Source: an uncultured Clostridium sp. (GTDB lineage Bacteria > Bacillota > Clostridia > Lachnospirales > Lachnospiraceae). Taken from it: 17,984 nucleotides of DNA. The position numbers and the translations under genes were made by a program. The stretch lies in contig UQJF01000054.1 in the NCBI GenBank assembly GCA_900541315.1, forward strand, positions 1 to 17,984. Direction: 5' to 3'. Below, in pieces: positions 1 through 7,968 of the stretch (position 1 is its first letter; each line of letters opens with the position of its first letter). The notes under the pieces are model-generated. The model did not search any database. It was not told the DNA's origin and saw only the letters and a program-made list of their open reading frames with translations.

Positions 1-50
1 TACGAGATGTAGCTCCGTCTCGTGGGCTCGGAGATGTGTATAAGAGACAG
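1..50. other. Illumina Nextera adapter left on contig end (not genomic)
   Basis: Bases 1-8 (TACGAGAT) match the end of the P7 flow-cell primer. Bases 9-16 (GTAGCTCC) sit exactly where the 8-base i7 index belongs; the reverse complement GGAGCTAC is, from memory, Nextera index N718. Bases 17-31 are the Read-2 adapter part and bases 32-50 are the 19-bp Tn5 mosaic end AGATGTGTATAAGAGACAG. Genomic sequence therefore begins at about base 51. Any protein predicted from here that starts MYKRQ is an artefact of translating the mosaic end. Confidence 0.98.
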
Positions 51-737
51 CCTATTATCCTGACCGTGGATGAGTATGAGACGATCCGTCTTTTGGACAA
101 GAATGGTTATAGCCAGGAGCAGTGTGCAGTATCTATGCAGATCGCAAGAACAACAGTTCAACGGATCTACGAGATTGCCAGGAAGAAAATAGCAGATGCA
201 CTTATTGATGGGCATCCGCTCAAAATTGAAGGCGGGGATTTTAGGATCTGTAATGGTCAGAGCAGTAACTGCAGCCTTGGAGGATGTTACAAGCAGGAGT
301 TTTATCAAAAATATGCAGTAGAAAAAGGAGAAGGTATCATGAGAATAGCAGTAACATATGAGAATGGACAGATTTTCCAGCACTTTGGACACACAGAGTC
401 ATTTAAGATTTATGATGTAGAGGAAGGAAAAATAGTACATTCAGAAGTAGTAGATACGAATGGAAACGGACATGGCGCATTAGCAGGAGTTCTTAATGCA
501 TTAAATGCAGATGTGTTGATCTGTGGCGGGATCGGAGGCGGTGCACAGGCAGCGTTAGCGGCAGCAGGCATTAAGCTTTTCGGAGGAGTTTCCGGGGATG
601 CGGATAAGGCAGTAGAAGCATTTATTAATGAAACACTTGATTATGATCCAGATGTAAAGTGTTCTCATCATGAGCACAGCCACGGGGAAGGACATACATG
701 TGGAGAGCATGGATGCGGAAGTCACAGCTGCCATTAG
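51..737 (+). CDS. DUF134-NifX/NafY-like fusion protein, 5'-truncated
   Basis: The first genomic codons read PIILTVDEYETIRLLD and continue through EQCAVSMQIARTTVQRIYEIARKKIADAL, the helix-turn-helix of the DUF134 family. It is followed by IEGGDFRIC and a Cys-containing linker (CSLGGC). From the Met at 339 begins a second domain, MRIAVTYENGQIFQHFGHTESFKIYDVEEG...GGIGGGAQAALAAAGIKLFGG, typical of the dinitrogenase Fe-Mo cofactor biosynthesis (NifX/NifB C-terminal) fold. The last 25 residues are rich in His and Cys (HHEHSH, HTCGEHGCGSHSCH), suggesting metal or Fe-S cluster binding. Family members normally have about 35-40 further N-terminal residues (arginine/cysteine-rich); these are missing because the contig starts here. 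No nif genes are visible, so a role in nitrogen fixation should not be assumed; metal-cluster handling or regulation is inference. Confidence 0.9.
   Translation, partial: PIILTVDEYETIRLLDKNGYSQEQCAVSMQIARTTVQRIYEIARKKIADALIDGHPLKIEGGDFRICNGQSSNCSLGGCYKQEFYQKYAVEKGEGIMRIAVTYENGQIFQHFGHTESFKIYDVEEGKIVHSEVVDTNGNGHGALAGVLNALNADVLICGGIGGGAQAALAAAGIKLFGGVSGDADKAVEAFINETLDYDPDVKCSHHEHSHGEGHTCGEHGCGSHSCH
325..341 (+). promoter_or_regulatory. Internal ribosome binding site and ATG inside the NifX-like gene
   Basis: AAGGAG (325-330) lies 8 bases before an in-frame ATG (339-341), exactly at the start of the NifX-like domain. This could let the cell make the NifX domain alone as well as the full fusion. 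It may instead be a trace of two ancestral genes that fused. The sequence shows the site; its use is inference. Confidence 0.45.
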
Positions 738-795
738 AAAGGACAGCAAAATGATACGGAAAGAATGGAAACAGAACATGTATGAGGCACAAAAC

Positions 796-1017
796 CACGG
801 ATCATAGTCTTGGGGTGTTGTGAAACGCAGTCCGCAAAGAAATTTGAATAGTAAACTAAGAACCGGGAAACTGCTTGGATAGTGGGATCCTGGCTCTTAG
901 TATGTGGTGTGATCCGTGAAAACAAGAAGCATGGCGTCCACCATATGCTGATCTGGATGAAAACGTGCTTATGCAAGCAAGCTTGTAACACACTTTCTCA
1001 TTTAAACCAGCATATGG
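796..1017 (+). ncRNA. Candidate structured RNA of unknown family between the nifX-like gene and jetA
   Basis: No convincing gene covers 738-1057, yet it holds long stems. CACGGATCA (796-804) pairs perfectly with TGATCCGTG (910-918) and encloses a 12-of-13-pair stem made of ACTAAGAACCGGG (855-867) and CCTGGCTCTTAGT (889-901). Downstream, CCATATGCTG (941-950) pairs perfectly with CAGCATATGG (1008-1017) and encloses a small hairpin at 967-978. Three stems of 9, 13 and 10 positions in 220 bases is more than I would expect by chance, though I have not computed this. I see no RNase P, tmRNA, SRP, 6S, group II intron domain V, cobalamin or other familiar motif. I have no clear promoter for it, and the strand is assigned only because the flanking genes point this way. 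It could also be a decayed mobile element. Confidence 0.35.
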
Positions 1018-1057
1018 CTGAACTGTGGCGGAATAAAGTTGTATGTAAAAATCCACA

Positions 1058-1085
1058 TTGAATATTATAGCTTTTCATGTATAAT
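1058..1085 (+). promoter_or_regulatory. Promoter of the jet operon
   Basis: TTGAAT (1058-1063), 16 bases, then a perfect TATAAT (1080-1085). The start of transcription would be near 1092, leaving a leader of about 150 bases before jetA. It is the best sigma-A-like promoter between the NifX-like gene and jetA, and it indicates that the defence operon is transcribed on its own. Confidence 0.65.
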
Positions 1086-1087
1086 AA

Positions 1088-1165
1088 AAGCAGCTGAAAC
1101 AATGTGAAATCCAAGGAAGCAGCTGAAGGAGAGGGGAAAGACGGTAAATTTGAAAACCTTCAAAT
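1088..1165 (+). promoter_or_regulatory. jet operon leader with direct repeat and hairpin
   Basis: AAGCAGCTGAA occurs twice, at 1088-1098 and 1117-1127, with a 29-base period; each copy holds the palindrome CAGCTG. Because the first copy begins right behind the -10 box, the pair is placed like an operator. Further on, ATTTGA (1148-1153) and TCAAAT (1160-1165) form a six-pair hairpin with loop AAACCT. No riboswitch consensus was recognised. A regulatory role is inference. Confidence 0.3.
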
Positions 1166-1242
1166 GTTTCCGGGATTGGGATCAGATTTTAAAAAACGAG
1201 TTAAAATTGTGCGGACAAATATAAACACAAGGGAGAAAACAG

Positions 1243-2730
1243 GTGCAGGCCACAGATAAATTAATAAAGCCATTAACAGAAGCTAAATATTTAAATGCGG
1301 ATAATGTCAGCAGATATCGCTGTATTATGCGTATTTTTTTTGAAAATTATGAGAAATTGAAATACTGGTTGTATCAGGAAGAGGTCTATGAGCAGATGTC
1401 AGCAGATTCATTATGGGCAGATTATAAGCAGGAACAGTGTCAGCAGGATCTTGCCATGCTGACAGAATGGAAGAATCTGAATACAATACAGGACACCAGA
1501 AAAGTTTCCTCAATAGAAGAGTTTAAGCATAAAAAATACAGATACCAGATGTCAGAATATAGTGTTGAGATAGAACGTCTGGTAATACGGCTGGAGAATC
1601 TGTTTATTGAAGGTGCATCTCTTGAACCTACTTTGTTGGAGCGCATAAGGCGGAATATAGAAAAATTTCCAGATATGCTTGATAAGGATACCAATACAGT
1701 ATATACCTGGTGGACGGATCTAAATAATGATTTTATAAGATTAAATCAGAATTATCAGGATTATATCCGTGATCTGAATAGTGTAAAAGCGGAAGAAATG
1801 ATGCATACAAAACAATTTCTTGTTTTTAAGGACCGTCTGATCGAATATTTACGCAGTTTTATTAAAGGGCTGCAGCGCAATGTGGGGGTAATAGAAGAAT
1901 GTTTAAGAATGCAGGACAAGGAAATGCAGGACCAGATCTTTCACAAGATTGTTGAATATGAGCTGCTGATCCCACGTATGGATGTTGAAATATCTGAAGA
2001 TATGATACAGAAAAAGATCCGGGGCAGATATCAGAGCATTTACAACTGGTTTGCCGGAAATGAAGAGCAGGAAAATGAAGCGGCAAAATTATTTGATGCG
2101 ACCAATGAGATAATACGTCGTATTACCAGATATGCAACCCAGCTTAGTGAAAAAAACACTCTGGGAGCGAACAGGAAGGAAGAGTATAAAAAAATCGCGG
2201 AAATTTTCATGAAATGTGAAGATCTTGCAGATGCTCACAAGATGGCAGCCATGGTATTTGGATTAGAGAAACCATTTCACATAGCAGCAGACAGCATCCG
2301 GGAAACAGACAGCATTAATAAAGGTGTATATGAAGAAAATCCATTTTTGGTGGAGTTAAAGCCGAGAGTACGTACTTACCGTGAAAAAACAAGAAGAAGC
2401 TCGATCATAGAAGCAAAAGAGAAAAAAATGGAAATACGCAGGCAGCTGCTGGAACAGCAAAAAGAAGAAATGCAGAAAATACGCCAGCTTGAAAAAAATG
2501 GGGTAATTGACTTTTCAGATCTGCCTGTTTTAACGCCGAGGCTGAGGGAGATATTACTGAAATGGATATCAGATGCAATGGAATCAGCTGATTTTTCTGC
2601 AAGGACAGATGATGGAAGAGGTTACAGGCTGGATAGAGGCAGAGCTGATGAGAAATGTGTGATTCATTGCGAAGATGGAAATTTTACGATGCCTAAAATG
2701 AGACTGGTATTTCAGGAGGCAGAGGCATGA
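1243..2730 (+). CDS. jetA: Wadjet defence protein JetA (kleisin-like, DUF5716/JetA type)
   Basis: A 495-residue, mostly helical protein, first gene of a four-gene Wadjet operon. The start is GTG at 1243 with AAGGGAG seven bases upstream. Near the N terminus, RYRCIMRIFFENYEKLKYWL resembles the type III JetA family. The middle is rich in charged helices, and residues about 385-420 (EAKEKKMEIRRQLLEQQKEE) look like coiled coil. The C-terminal part (LTPRLREILLKWISDAMESA) fits a winged-helix-like end. In Wadjet, JetA is the kleisin that bridges the two heads of the JetC dimer and carries JetB. The last four bases overlap the jetB start (ATGA). Family placement rests on both the N-terminal match as I remember it and the gene order, so the subtype is less sure than the system. 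Isoleucine codon ATA is frequent, unlike in pheST. Confidence 0.88.
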   Translation: MQATDKLIKPLTEAKYLNADNVSRYRCIMRIFFENYEKLKYWLYQEEVYEQMSADSLWADYKQEQCQQDLAMLTEWKNLNTIQDTRKVSSIEEFKHKKYRYQMSEYSVEIERLVIRLENLFIEGASLEPTLLERIRRNIEKFPDMLDKDTNTVYTWWTDLNNDFIRLNQNYQDYIRDLNSVKAEEMMHTKQFLVFKDRLIEYLRSFIKGLQRNVGVIEECLRMQDKEMQDQIFHKIVEYELLIPRMDVEISEDMIQKKIRGRYQSIYNWFAGNEEQENEAAKLFDATNEIIRRITRYATQLSEKNTLGANRKEEYKKIAEIFMKCEDLADAHKMAAMVFGLEKPFHIAADSIRETDSINKGVYEENPFLVELKPRVRTYREKTRRSSIIEAKEKKMEIRRQLLEQQKEEMQKIRQLEKNGVIDFSDLPVLTPRLREILLKWISDAMESADFSARTDDGRGYRLDRGRADEKCVIHCEDGNFTMPKMRLVFQEAEA

Positions 2731-3887
2731 AAGAACTGGAAACCTTATTAAACAGACGCTGGATCCTAAAATCAGAGGATAAAGAATTATATTATAAAAT
2801 CAGGGACGCAGTAGGTGAGATCAGAAAATATTCTACAGATAAACTGGGATGCCAGATCATAGATAATTCCCTGCTTGTAAAAATGGAAAAAATACCGGTT
2901 GTTCCGGAAAAATTTATGGGAATTGAAGTCTTTGACTCAAAAGAAGAATATGCATATTTATGTGTGCTGTTAATGTTTCTGGAAGATAAGGATGCAGGGG
3001 AACAGTTTATCCTTTCACAGCTAACTGAGTATATGACCACCGTGCTGCCGGGAAGCATTACAGACTGGACTCTATATACAAACAGACGAAGGATGATCCG
3101 GGTGCTGCGGTATGCTGTGGAACAGGGGATCATAAAAGTGACAGATGGTGCAGATGACAGCTTTATGGATGATGTCCGGGGGGAAGTATTATATGAAAAT
3201 ACAGGAGCTTCCAAATGGTTTGTAAGAAATTTCCCCAAAGATATCATAAGCTATGCCAGTCCGGAAGATTTCAGGGAAAGTGAATGGTTTGAAGTAGATG
3301 AAGACCGTGGATTTGCCAGACGCCACAGAGTGTATAAGAGACTGCTGTTTGCACCTGCAATGTACAGAGAAGACGGGTCTGGTGAGGACTTTGAATATCT
3401 GAAAAATTACAGAGGCAGACTGATCGATGAATTAGAACAGTTATTTGACTGTCATGTACATATCCATAGAGGAAGTGCCTATTTTCTGGCAGGTGATGAG
3501 TGTAAAATAGGTACGGTATTTCCTGGAAATAATTCACTGGCAGACATTTTGTTATTATGTTTTGGGGAGATCCGCAGAAAAATAGAAAGTGAAGAATGGA
3601 AGACTACACCGGAAGAAATGTGCATTGTAGATAAGATCACATTTGAAACACTGATAAAAGAAGTAAAGCATACATACGGATCCGGGTTTGCCAAGATGTA
3701 CCGGGATATGCCCGAGGGAGAGTTTGTAGAAAACGTAACAGAAGAAATGGAACGCTGGATGTTTCTGAAGAAGGAAGATGATATGCATCAGATAAAAATA
3801 TGTCCGCTTACAGGAAAAATACAGGGCAGTTATCCACAGGATTACATGGGAGGAACAGAAGATGAACAGCAGATGGCAGGCGAATAA
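2727..3887 (+). CDS. jetB: Wadjet defence protein JetB (KITE/MukE-like, DUF6063 type)
   Basis: A 386-residue protein starting at ATG 2727, inside the end of jetA (4-base overlap), with a perfect AGGAGG at 2714-2719; this implies translational coupling. Residues about 40-150 hold two short helical stretches, including TNRRRMIRVLRYAVEQGII, which read like the tandem winged helices of KITE/MukE proteins. The C-terminal half has an acidic-aromatic character. In Wadjet, JetB dimerises, binds the JetA kleisin and contributes to DNA binding of the JetABC motor. The sequence itself is divergent and the call leans strongly on its position between JetA and a clear SMC-like ATPase. The DUF6063 assignment is from memory of type III operons. 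Confidence 0.85.
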   Translation: MKELETLLNRRWILKSEDKELYYKIRDAVGEIRKYSTDKLGCQIIDNSLLVKMEKIPVVPEKFMGIEVFDSKEEYAYLCVLLMFLEDKDAGEQFILSQLTEYMTTVLPGSITDWTLYTNRRRMIRVLRYAVEQGIIKVTDGADDSFMDDVRGEVLYENTGASKWFVRNFPKDIISYASPEDFRESEWFEVDEDRGFARRHRVYKRLLFAPAMYREDGSGEDFEYLKNYRGRLIDELEQLFDCHVHIHRGSAYFLAGDECKIGTVFPGNNSLADILLLCFGEIRRKIESEEWKTTPEEMCIVDKITFETLIKEVKHTYGSGFAKMYRDMPEGEFVENVTEEMERWMFLKKEDDMHQIKICPLTGKIQGSYPQDYMGGTEDEQQMAGE

Positions 3888-6800
3888 AATAGGGCTGATT
3901 AATTTCTGGTATTATGATGAACAGGAATTTCCCTTTGTAAAAGGACGTATATTACTCCGTGGATCTAATGGATCAGGAAAATCAGTTACTATGCAAAGCG
4001 TAGTACCGCTTTTGCTAGATGGAAACATGAGTCCTGAAAGACTTGATCCCTTTGGTTCAAGAGACCGTAAAATGAGCAGTTATCTCCTGGAGGAAAATGA
4101 CGGCAGAGAGGAAAGAACAGGCTATCTTTATTTGGAATTTAAACGAAAAGACAGTGAGACATACCTGACTATCGGTATGGGGATCAGGGCCAGACGTGGA
4201 AAACCTTTGGATAAATGGTATTTCAGTCTGACAGATGGGCGGCGTATTGGCAAAGATTTTTTTCTTTACAAAGATATAGGTGAAAAAGTAACACTTTCAA
4301 AGAAAGAGCTGGAAAACAGGGTTGCTGACGGAGGCCGTGTGTTTGAACGGCAGGTGGAATATATGGAATATGTAAACCGCCAGATATTTGGTTTTGAAAC
4401 AGCGGACGAATATAAGGAAATGGTAGATCTTCTGATCCAGCTTCGTACACCGAAATTGTCAAAAGATTTTAAACCATCTGTGATCAATGATATATTAAGC
4501 GATTCTCTTCAGTCATTGTCAGATGAAGATCTGCGTCCTATGTCCGAAGCTATTGAAAACATGGATACCATGAATATGAACCTGAAAGGACGCAGGGAAG
4601 CGAAACAGGCAGCGGAGAAGATATATACGGTATTTAATAAGTATAATAAAATCCTGTTGTACGATAAAGCAGACCGCTATATGCAGGCACAGCAGAAGCT
4701 GCAGGAAGCGCTGAAAGAACAAAAAGAATACCAGGATAAATATGCTGACTGCACAGAAAAGATCCGGCAGCTGGAGCTTCGGATCCAGGATTTGAATGGC
4801 AAAAGAGAGACATTTGAAAAAGAAAAAGAATCCTTAAGTAAAAGTGATGCAGTAGCGTTAAAAACAAGAGAAGTGCAGCTGGTTGAGGAAATCGCTCAGC
4901 ACAGTAAGATCCTGGCAGAAAAAAATAAATTTCTTGCTTCTAAAGAGGAACAGTACCGCGATGTGAAAAAGCAGGTAAAAGAAGAGGAAGACAGAAAATA
5001 CGAAAAAGAAAAAGAGATAGATGCGCTGTTAGAGGAAATGCAGGATGAAGCTGAGCAGATGGCTTTTCAGGAGTTTGTTTTTATGAAGGATGAACTTTGT
5101 GAAAAGCTGGATGAACCCTACAAATTTGATCTTCACAGGCAGCAATTTGATGGTGTACGTAAAAATATACAAAGTGGATTTCAAATATTGGAAGAACTGA
5201 AGATCCTTGAAAAGCAGAAAGATGAAATGCTCCAGGCGCGGGAAAAACAGATACGGGAACTGGATCAGGTGCAGAGAAAAATAGCGGAGCTGGAAGATCT
5301 TCTGATCCAGGTAGAAAATGAATGGAAAGAGGCTTTTTATAAATGGAATGAGGATAATACGGAACTGAAGCTTGACCGGGATCTTTTAGGAAGACTGAGT
5401 ACATTTGCAGATCATTATGATAAAACTTCTGATTTTGTGACGGTCCGCCAGAAAGTGGGAGATAAATGGGCTGAAAAGAATGCTGGGATCGTTACAGATA
5501 TCGGTGCAAAAAAGCATGAATGGAATCTGGAAAAAGAGGAACTTTCCAGGGTGAAAATAGAGCTTGCGGAATGGGAAGATCAGAAAGAGCCGCAGCCTGA
5601 ACGGCCGGATACAGTGGTAAGGAACCGTGAACGTCTGAAAAAAGCGGGAATACCATATCAGGAATTTTATAAAGTGATCGAATTTGGAGCAGGACTGGAT
5701 GATGAGACCTGCGATCATCTGGAAGAAGCCCTTCTTAAAATGGGGATCCTGGATGCCATTGTAGTAGAGGAACAGTATAAAGAACAGGTGCTGGTTCCGG
5801 TAAAGGGATGTGAGGATCATTACCTTTTTGCAGGTAAACCGGCAGAAGGAAAAAGCCTGCTGGATGTTCTTGAACTGAATGAAAATGTAAATGATATTTT
5901 TTCCAATCAGAGGCTTACCGGAATACTAAGTAATATTTCTTACGGTGGTGAGGAAATGGTATCAATAACCTCTGATGGCACCTATCATATGGGGGTTCTG
6001 ACCGGAACGGTCACAGGGGAGTACCAGGCCGGTTATTTAGGCATAAAGGCAAGAGAACGAAATCGTCTGGTCAGAATAGAAGAATGTAAAAAACGGATTG
6101 CAGAGATAGAAGAAAACATCGCATTGATCCAATGTGAATGTGAGATCTTGCAGCAGAGAAAATGCAGGTTAGAAGAGGAATATAAGTGCCTTCCGGATGA
6201 TACTGATATGAGGGAAGCACTTAACAGCCTTATGGAGCAGGAACGGGAGCAGGAGCAGCTTCGTATTGCAAACAGAAAGCTGGAAGAACAGTTGACTGCA
6301 TTTTTGGAGAATATTAAAAATAAGAAGAGGGCAGTTCTTGAAATTGCAGAAAAATTGTATCTGACCTGTTCTTATGAAGTATTTTTTGAAGCAAAAAATG
6401 CAGCAGAAGGATATGATAAAGCACTTGTTGGTTTAAAGTCAGATCATGAAATGCTGGTGCACAGCGTGCGTTATCTGAAGGACAGAAAACAGCATCTGGA
6501 AGATCTGGATGATGATCTGGATCAGATCCGTTATGATATAGGAGAACAGGAAAGGCAGATCAAAAGGCAGCAGGAAGAAAGAGAATCGATTCTGGGGCAG
6601 CTGGCGCTGACTGATTATGAAGCGATCAGGGAACGTCTGGATACATGTGTTAGTTGGCTGAAGATATTTCCGCAGGAACTGCAGAAACAGGTAGCTGAAA
6701 AAACACAGACAATAGATAAAGCGCAGCAGATTGAAAAAGATCAGAAGACCAATGAAGATAAGATAAGTTTATATGAGCACAGAGCAGGATTTTTTGCAAA

Positions 6801-7968
6801 GTGTTATGAAAGTGAAAAAGGACTTGCATATGTAAAATTACCTGATCAGATCGTAGATGATGTAAAACATATACAGGAATATCTGGCGACTGATGTAAAG
6901 GGAATGGATAAAGACAGTGTGATAACAAATCTGAACCAGGTGTATTTTGAGAACAGGATTTTTCTGACTGATCATCAGCTTACCCAGAGTTCTTTATTTG
7001 AGGATTTTGACAAAGAAGAAAAGATAGAAGGATTTTCAGCAAAACGTTTGGATATAAGTGCCAGATATCAGGGGATAAAAGTATCTTTCACAAGTCTTCT
7101 TACCCATCTGGAAGAGGATATTCTGGAATTGGAAAATCTGATAAAGGATGGTGACAGGGAATTATTTGAAGATATCCTGGCTAATACTGTAAGCCGCAAG
7201 ATAAGAGGCAAGATCAATGCATCCAACATATGGGTCCAGAAAATGAACCGTTTGATGAATGGCATGGACACATCAAGCGGATTAAAGCTTAGCCTCAGGT
7301 GGAGAAGTAAGACCGCAGAAAAGGAAGACCAGCTGGATACCAGGGAACTGGTGGAACTTTTAAAGAAAGATTACCGTCTGATGAGTGAGGAAGAGGCTGC
7401 GAAGTTATCGTCACATTTTCGGTCAAAAGTGGATGAAGCAAGGAGAAGCGCCCGGGAAAGCAGCGGTATGATCTCATTTTACCAGATCATGAAGGAAACA
7501 CTTGATTACAGAAAATGGTTTGAATTCCAGTTGTTTTCACAGAAAAGCGGAGAACGGCAGAAGGAGCTTACCAATAGTGTATTTGGTACATTCAGTGGTG
7601 GAGAAAAAGCCATGTCTATGTATGTACCGTTATTTTCTGCTGTTGTTGCCAAATATCAGGGCGGAAGAGAAGATGCCCCAAGGCTGATTTCCTTAGATGA
7701 GGCATTTGCGGGAGTAGATAACAGAAATATAAGAGATATGTTCCGTTTAATGACACAGTTTGGATTTGATTTTATTATCAACTCCCAGGTATTATGGGGA
7801 GATTGCGATACGCTGGATGCCCTTGCAATTTACCAGCTGATCCGTCCGGAAAATGCCAAATTTGTTACAGTCATGCCTTACTTATGGAATGGTCATGGAA
7901 AAGAACTTCTGGATGATGAAGAAAGTGTGGAGCAACGGGGGATAGAACTTGAAACATCAGAAAGTTGA
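3862..7968 (+). CDS. jetC: Wadjet SMC-like ATPase JetC (MukB-type)
   Basis: A 1368-residue ABC-type SMC ATPase; it extrudes DNA loops and, with JetA, JetB and JetD, recognises small circular DNA for cleavage. Walker A is GSNGSGKS at residues 34-41. The signature motif FSGGEKA begins at residue 1244, and Walker B LISLDEAFAG has D1279 and E1280. Between them lie two long charged coiled-coil arms, roughly 250-570 and 730-1130. They flank a more globular, less charged segment at about 585-730 (GIPYQEFYKVIEFGAGLDDE, later LTGILSNISYGGEE) at the expected hinge position. All catalytic motifs are intact and there is no frameshift. The ATG at 3862 has GGGAGGA at 3848-3854 and overlaps jetB by 26 bases. 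It is distinguished from MukB and SbcC by its operon partners. Confidence 0.95.
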   Translation: MNSRWQANKIGLINFWYYDEQEFPFVKGRILLRGSNGSGKSVTMQSVVPLLLDGNMSPERLDPFGSRDRKMSSYLLEENDGREERTGYLYLEFKRKDSETYLTIGMGIRARRGKPLDKWYFSLTDGRRIGKDFFLYKDIGEKVTLSKKELENRVADGGRVFERQVEYMEYVNRQIFGFETADEYKEMVDLLIQLRTPKLSKDFKPSVINDILSDSLQSLSDEDLRPMSEAIENMDTMNMNLKGRREAKQAAEKIYTVFNKYNKILLYDKADRYMQAQQKLQEALKEQKEYQDKYADCTEKIRQLELRIQDLNGKRETFEKEKESLSKSDAVALKTREVQLVEEIAQHSKILAEKNKFLASKEEQYRDVKKQVKEEEDRKYEKEKEIDALLEEMQDEAEQMAFQEFVFMKDELCEKLDEPYKFDLHRQQFDGVRKNIQSGFQILEELKILEKQKDEMLQAREKQIRELDQVQRKIAELEDLLIQVENEWKEAFYKWNEDNTELKLDRDLLGRLSTFADHYDKTSDFVTVRQKVGDKWAEKNAGIVTDIGAKKHEWNLEKEELSRVKIELAEWEDQKEPQPERPDTVVRNRERLKKAGIPYQEFYKVIEFGAGLDDETCDHLEEALLKMGILDAIVVEEQYKEQVLVPVKGCEDHYLFAGKPAEGKSLLDVLELNENVNDIFSNQRLTGILSNISYGGEEMVSITSDGTYHMGVLTGTVTGEYQAGYLGIKARERNRLVRIEECKKRIAEIEENIALIQCECEILQQRKCRLEEEYKCLPDDTDMREALNSLMEQEREQEQLRIANRKLEEQLTAFLENIKNKKRAVLEIAEKLYLTCSYEVFFEAKNAAEGYDKALVGLKSDHEMLVHSVRYLKDRKQHLEDLDDDLDQIRYDIGEQERQIKRQQEERESILGQLALTDYEAIRERLDTCVSWLKIFPQELQKQVAEKTQTIDKAQQIEKDQKTNEDKISLYEHRAGFFAKCYESEKGLAYVKLPDQIVDDVKHIQEYLATDVKGMDKDSVITNLNQVYFENRIFLTDHQLTQSSLFEDFDKEEKIEGFSAKRLDISARYQGIKVSFTSLLTHLEEDILELENLIKDGDRELFEDILANTVSRKIRGKINASNIWVQKMNRLMNGMDTSSGLKLSLRWRSKTAEKEDQLDTRELVELLKKDYRLMSEEEAAKLSSHFRSKVDEARRSARESSGMISFYQIMKETLDYRKWFEFQLFSQKSGERQKELTNSVFGTFSGGEKAMSMYVPLFSAVVAKYQGGREDAPRLISLDEAFAGVDNRNIRDMFRLMTQFGFDFIINSQVLWGDCDTLDALAIYQLIRPENAKFVTVMPYLWNGHGKELLDDEESVEQRGIELETSES

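Noticed and set aside
36..50. ATG at 36 as the true start of the NifX-like gene
   Set aside because: It lies in the Tn5 mosaic end of the sequencing adapter, and the DUF134 domain is plainly missing its N terminus.
796..1017. Group II intron, RNase P RNA, tmRNA, 6S or cobalamin riboswitch
   Set aside because: None of the conserved motifs of these families (domain V hairpin, GAGGAAAGTCC, tag peptide frame, B12 box) is present.
734..1056. Minus-strand frames of 66 and 85 codons in the same gap
   Set aside because: No ribosome binding sites, unlikely amino acid composition, and overlap with the stems.
855..1059. Open frame reading ...RENKKHGVHHMLIWMKTCLCKQ... with many His and Cys
   Set aside because: No start codon with a ribosome site, no recognised family, and it overlaps the long RNA stems; short open frames are expected by chance in 300 bases.
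5081..5820. Long minus-strand frames (107 and 144 codons) opposite jetC
   Set aside because: They are antisense shadows of a gene with intact family motifs, have Phe/Pro/Ser-rich composition and no ribosome sites.
3862..7968. JetC as chromosomal MukB, SMC or SbcC
   Set aside because: The neighbours are JetA, JetB and a DUF2220 toprim nuclease, the Wadjet set, not MukEF, ScpAB or SbcD.
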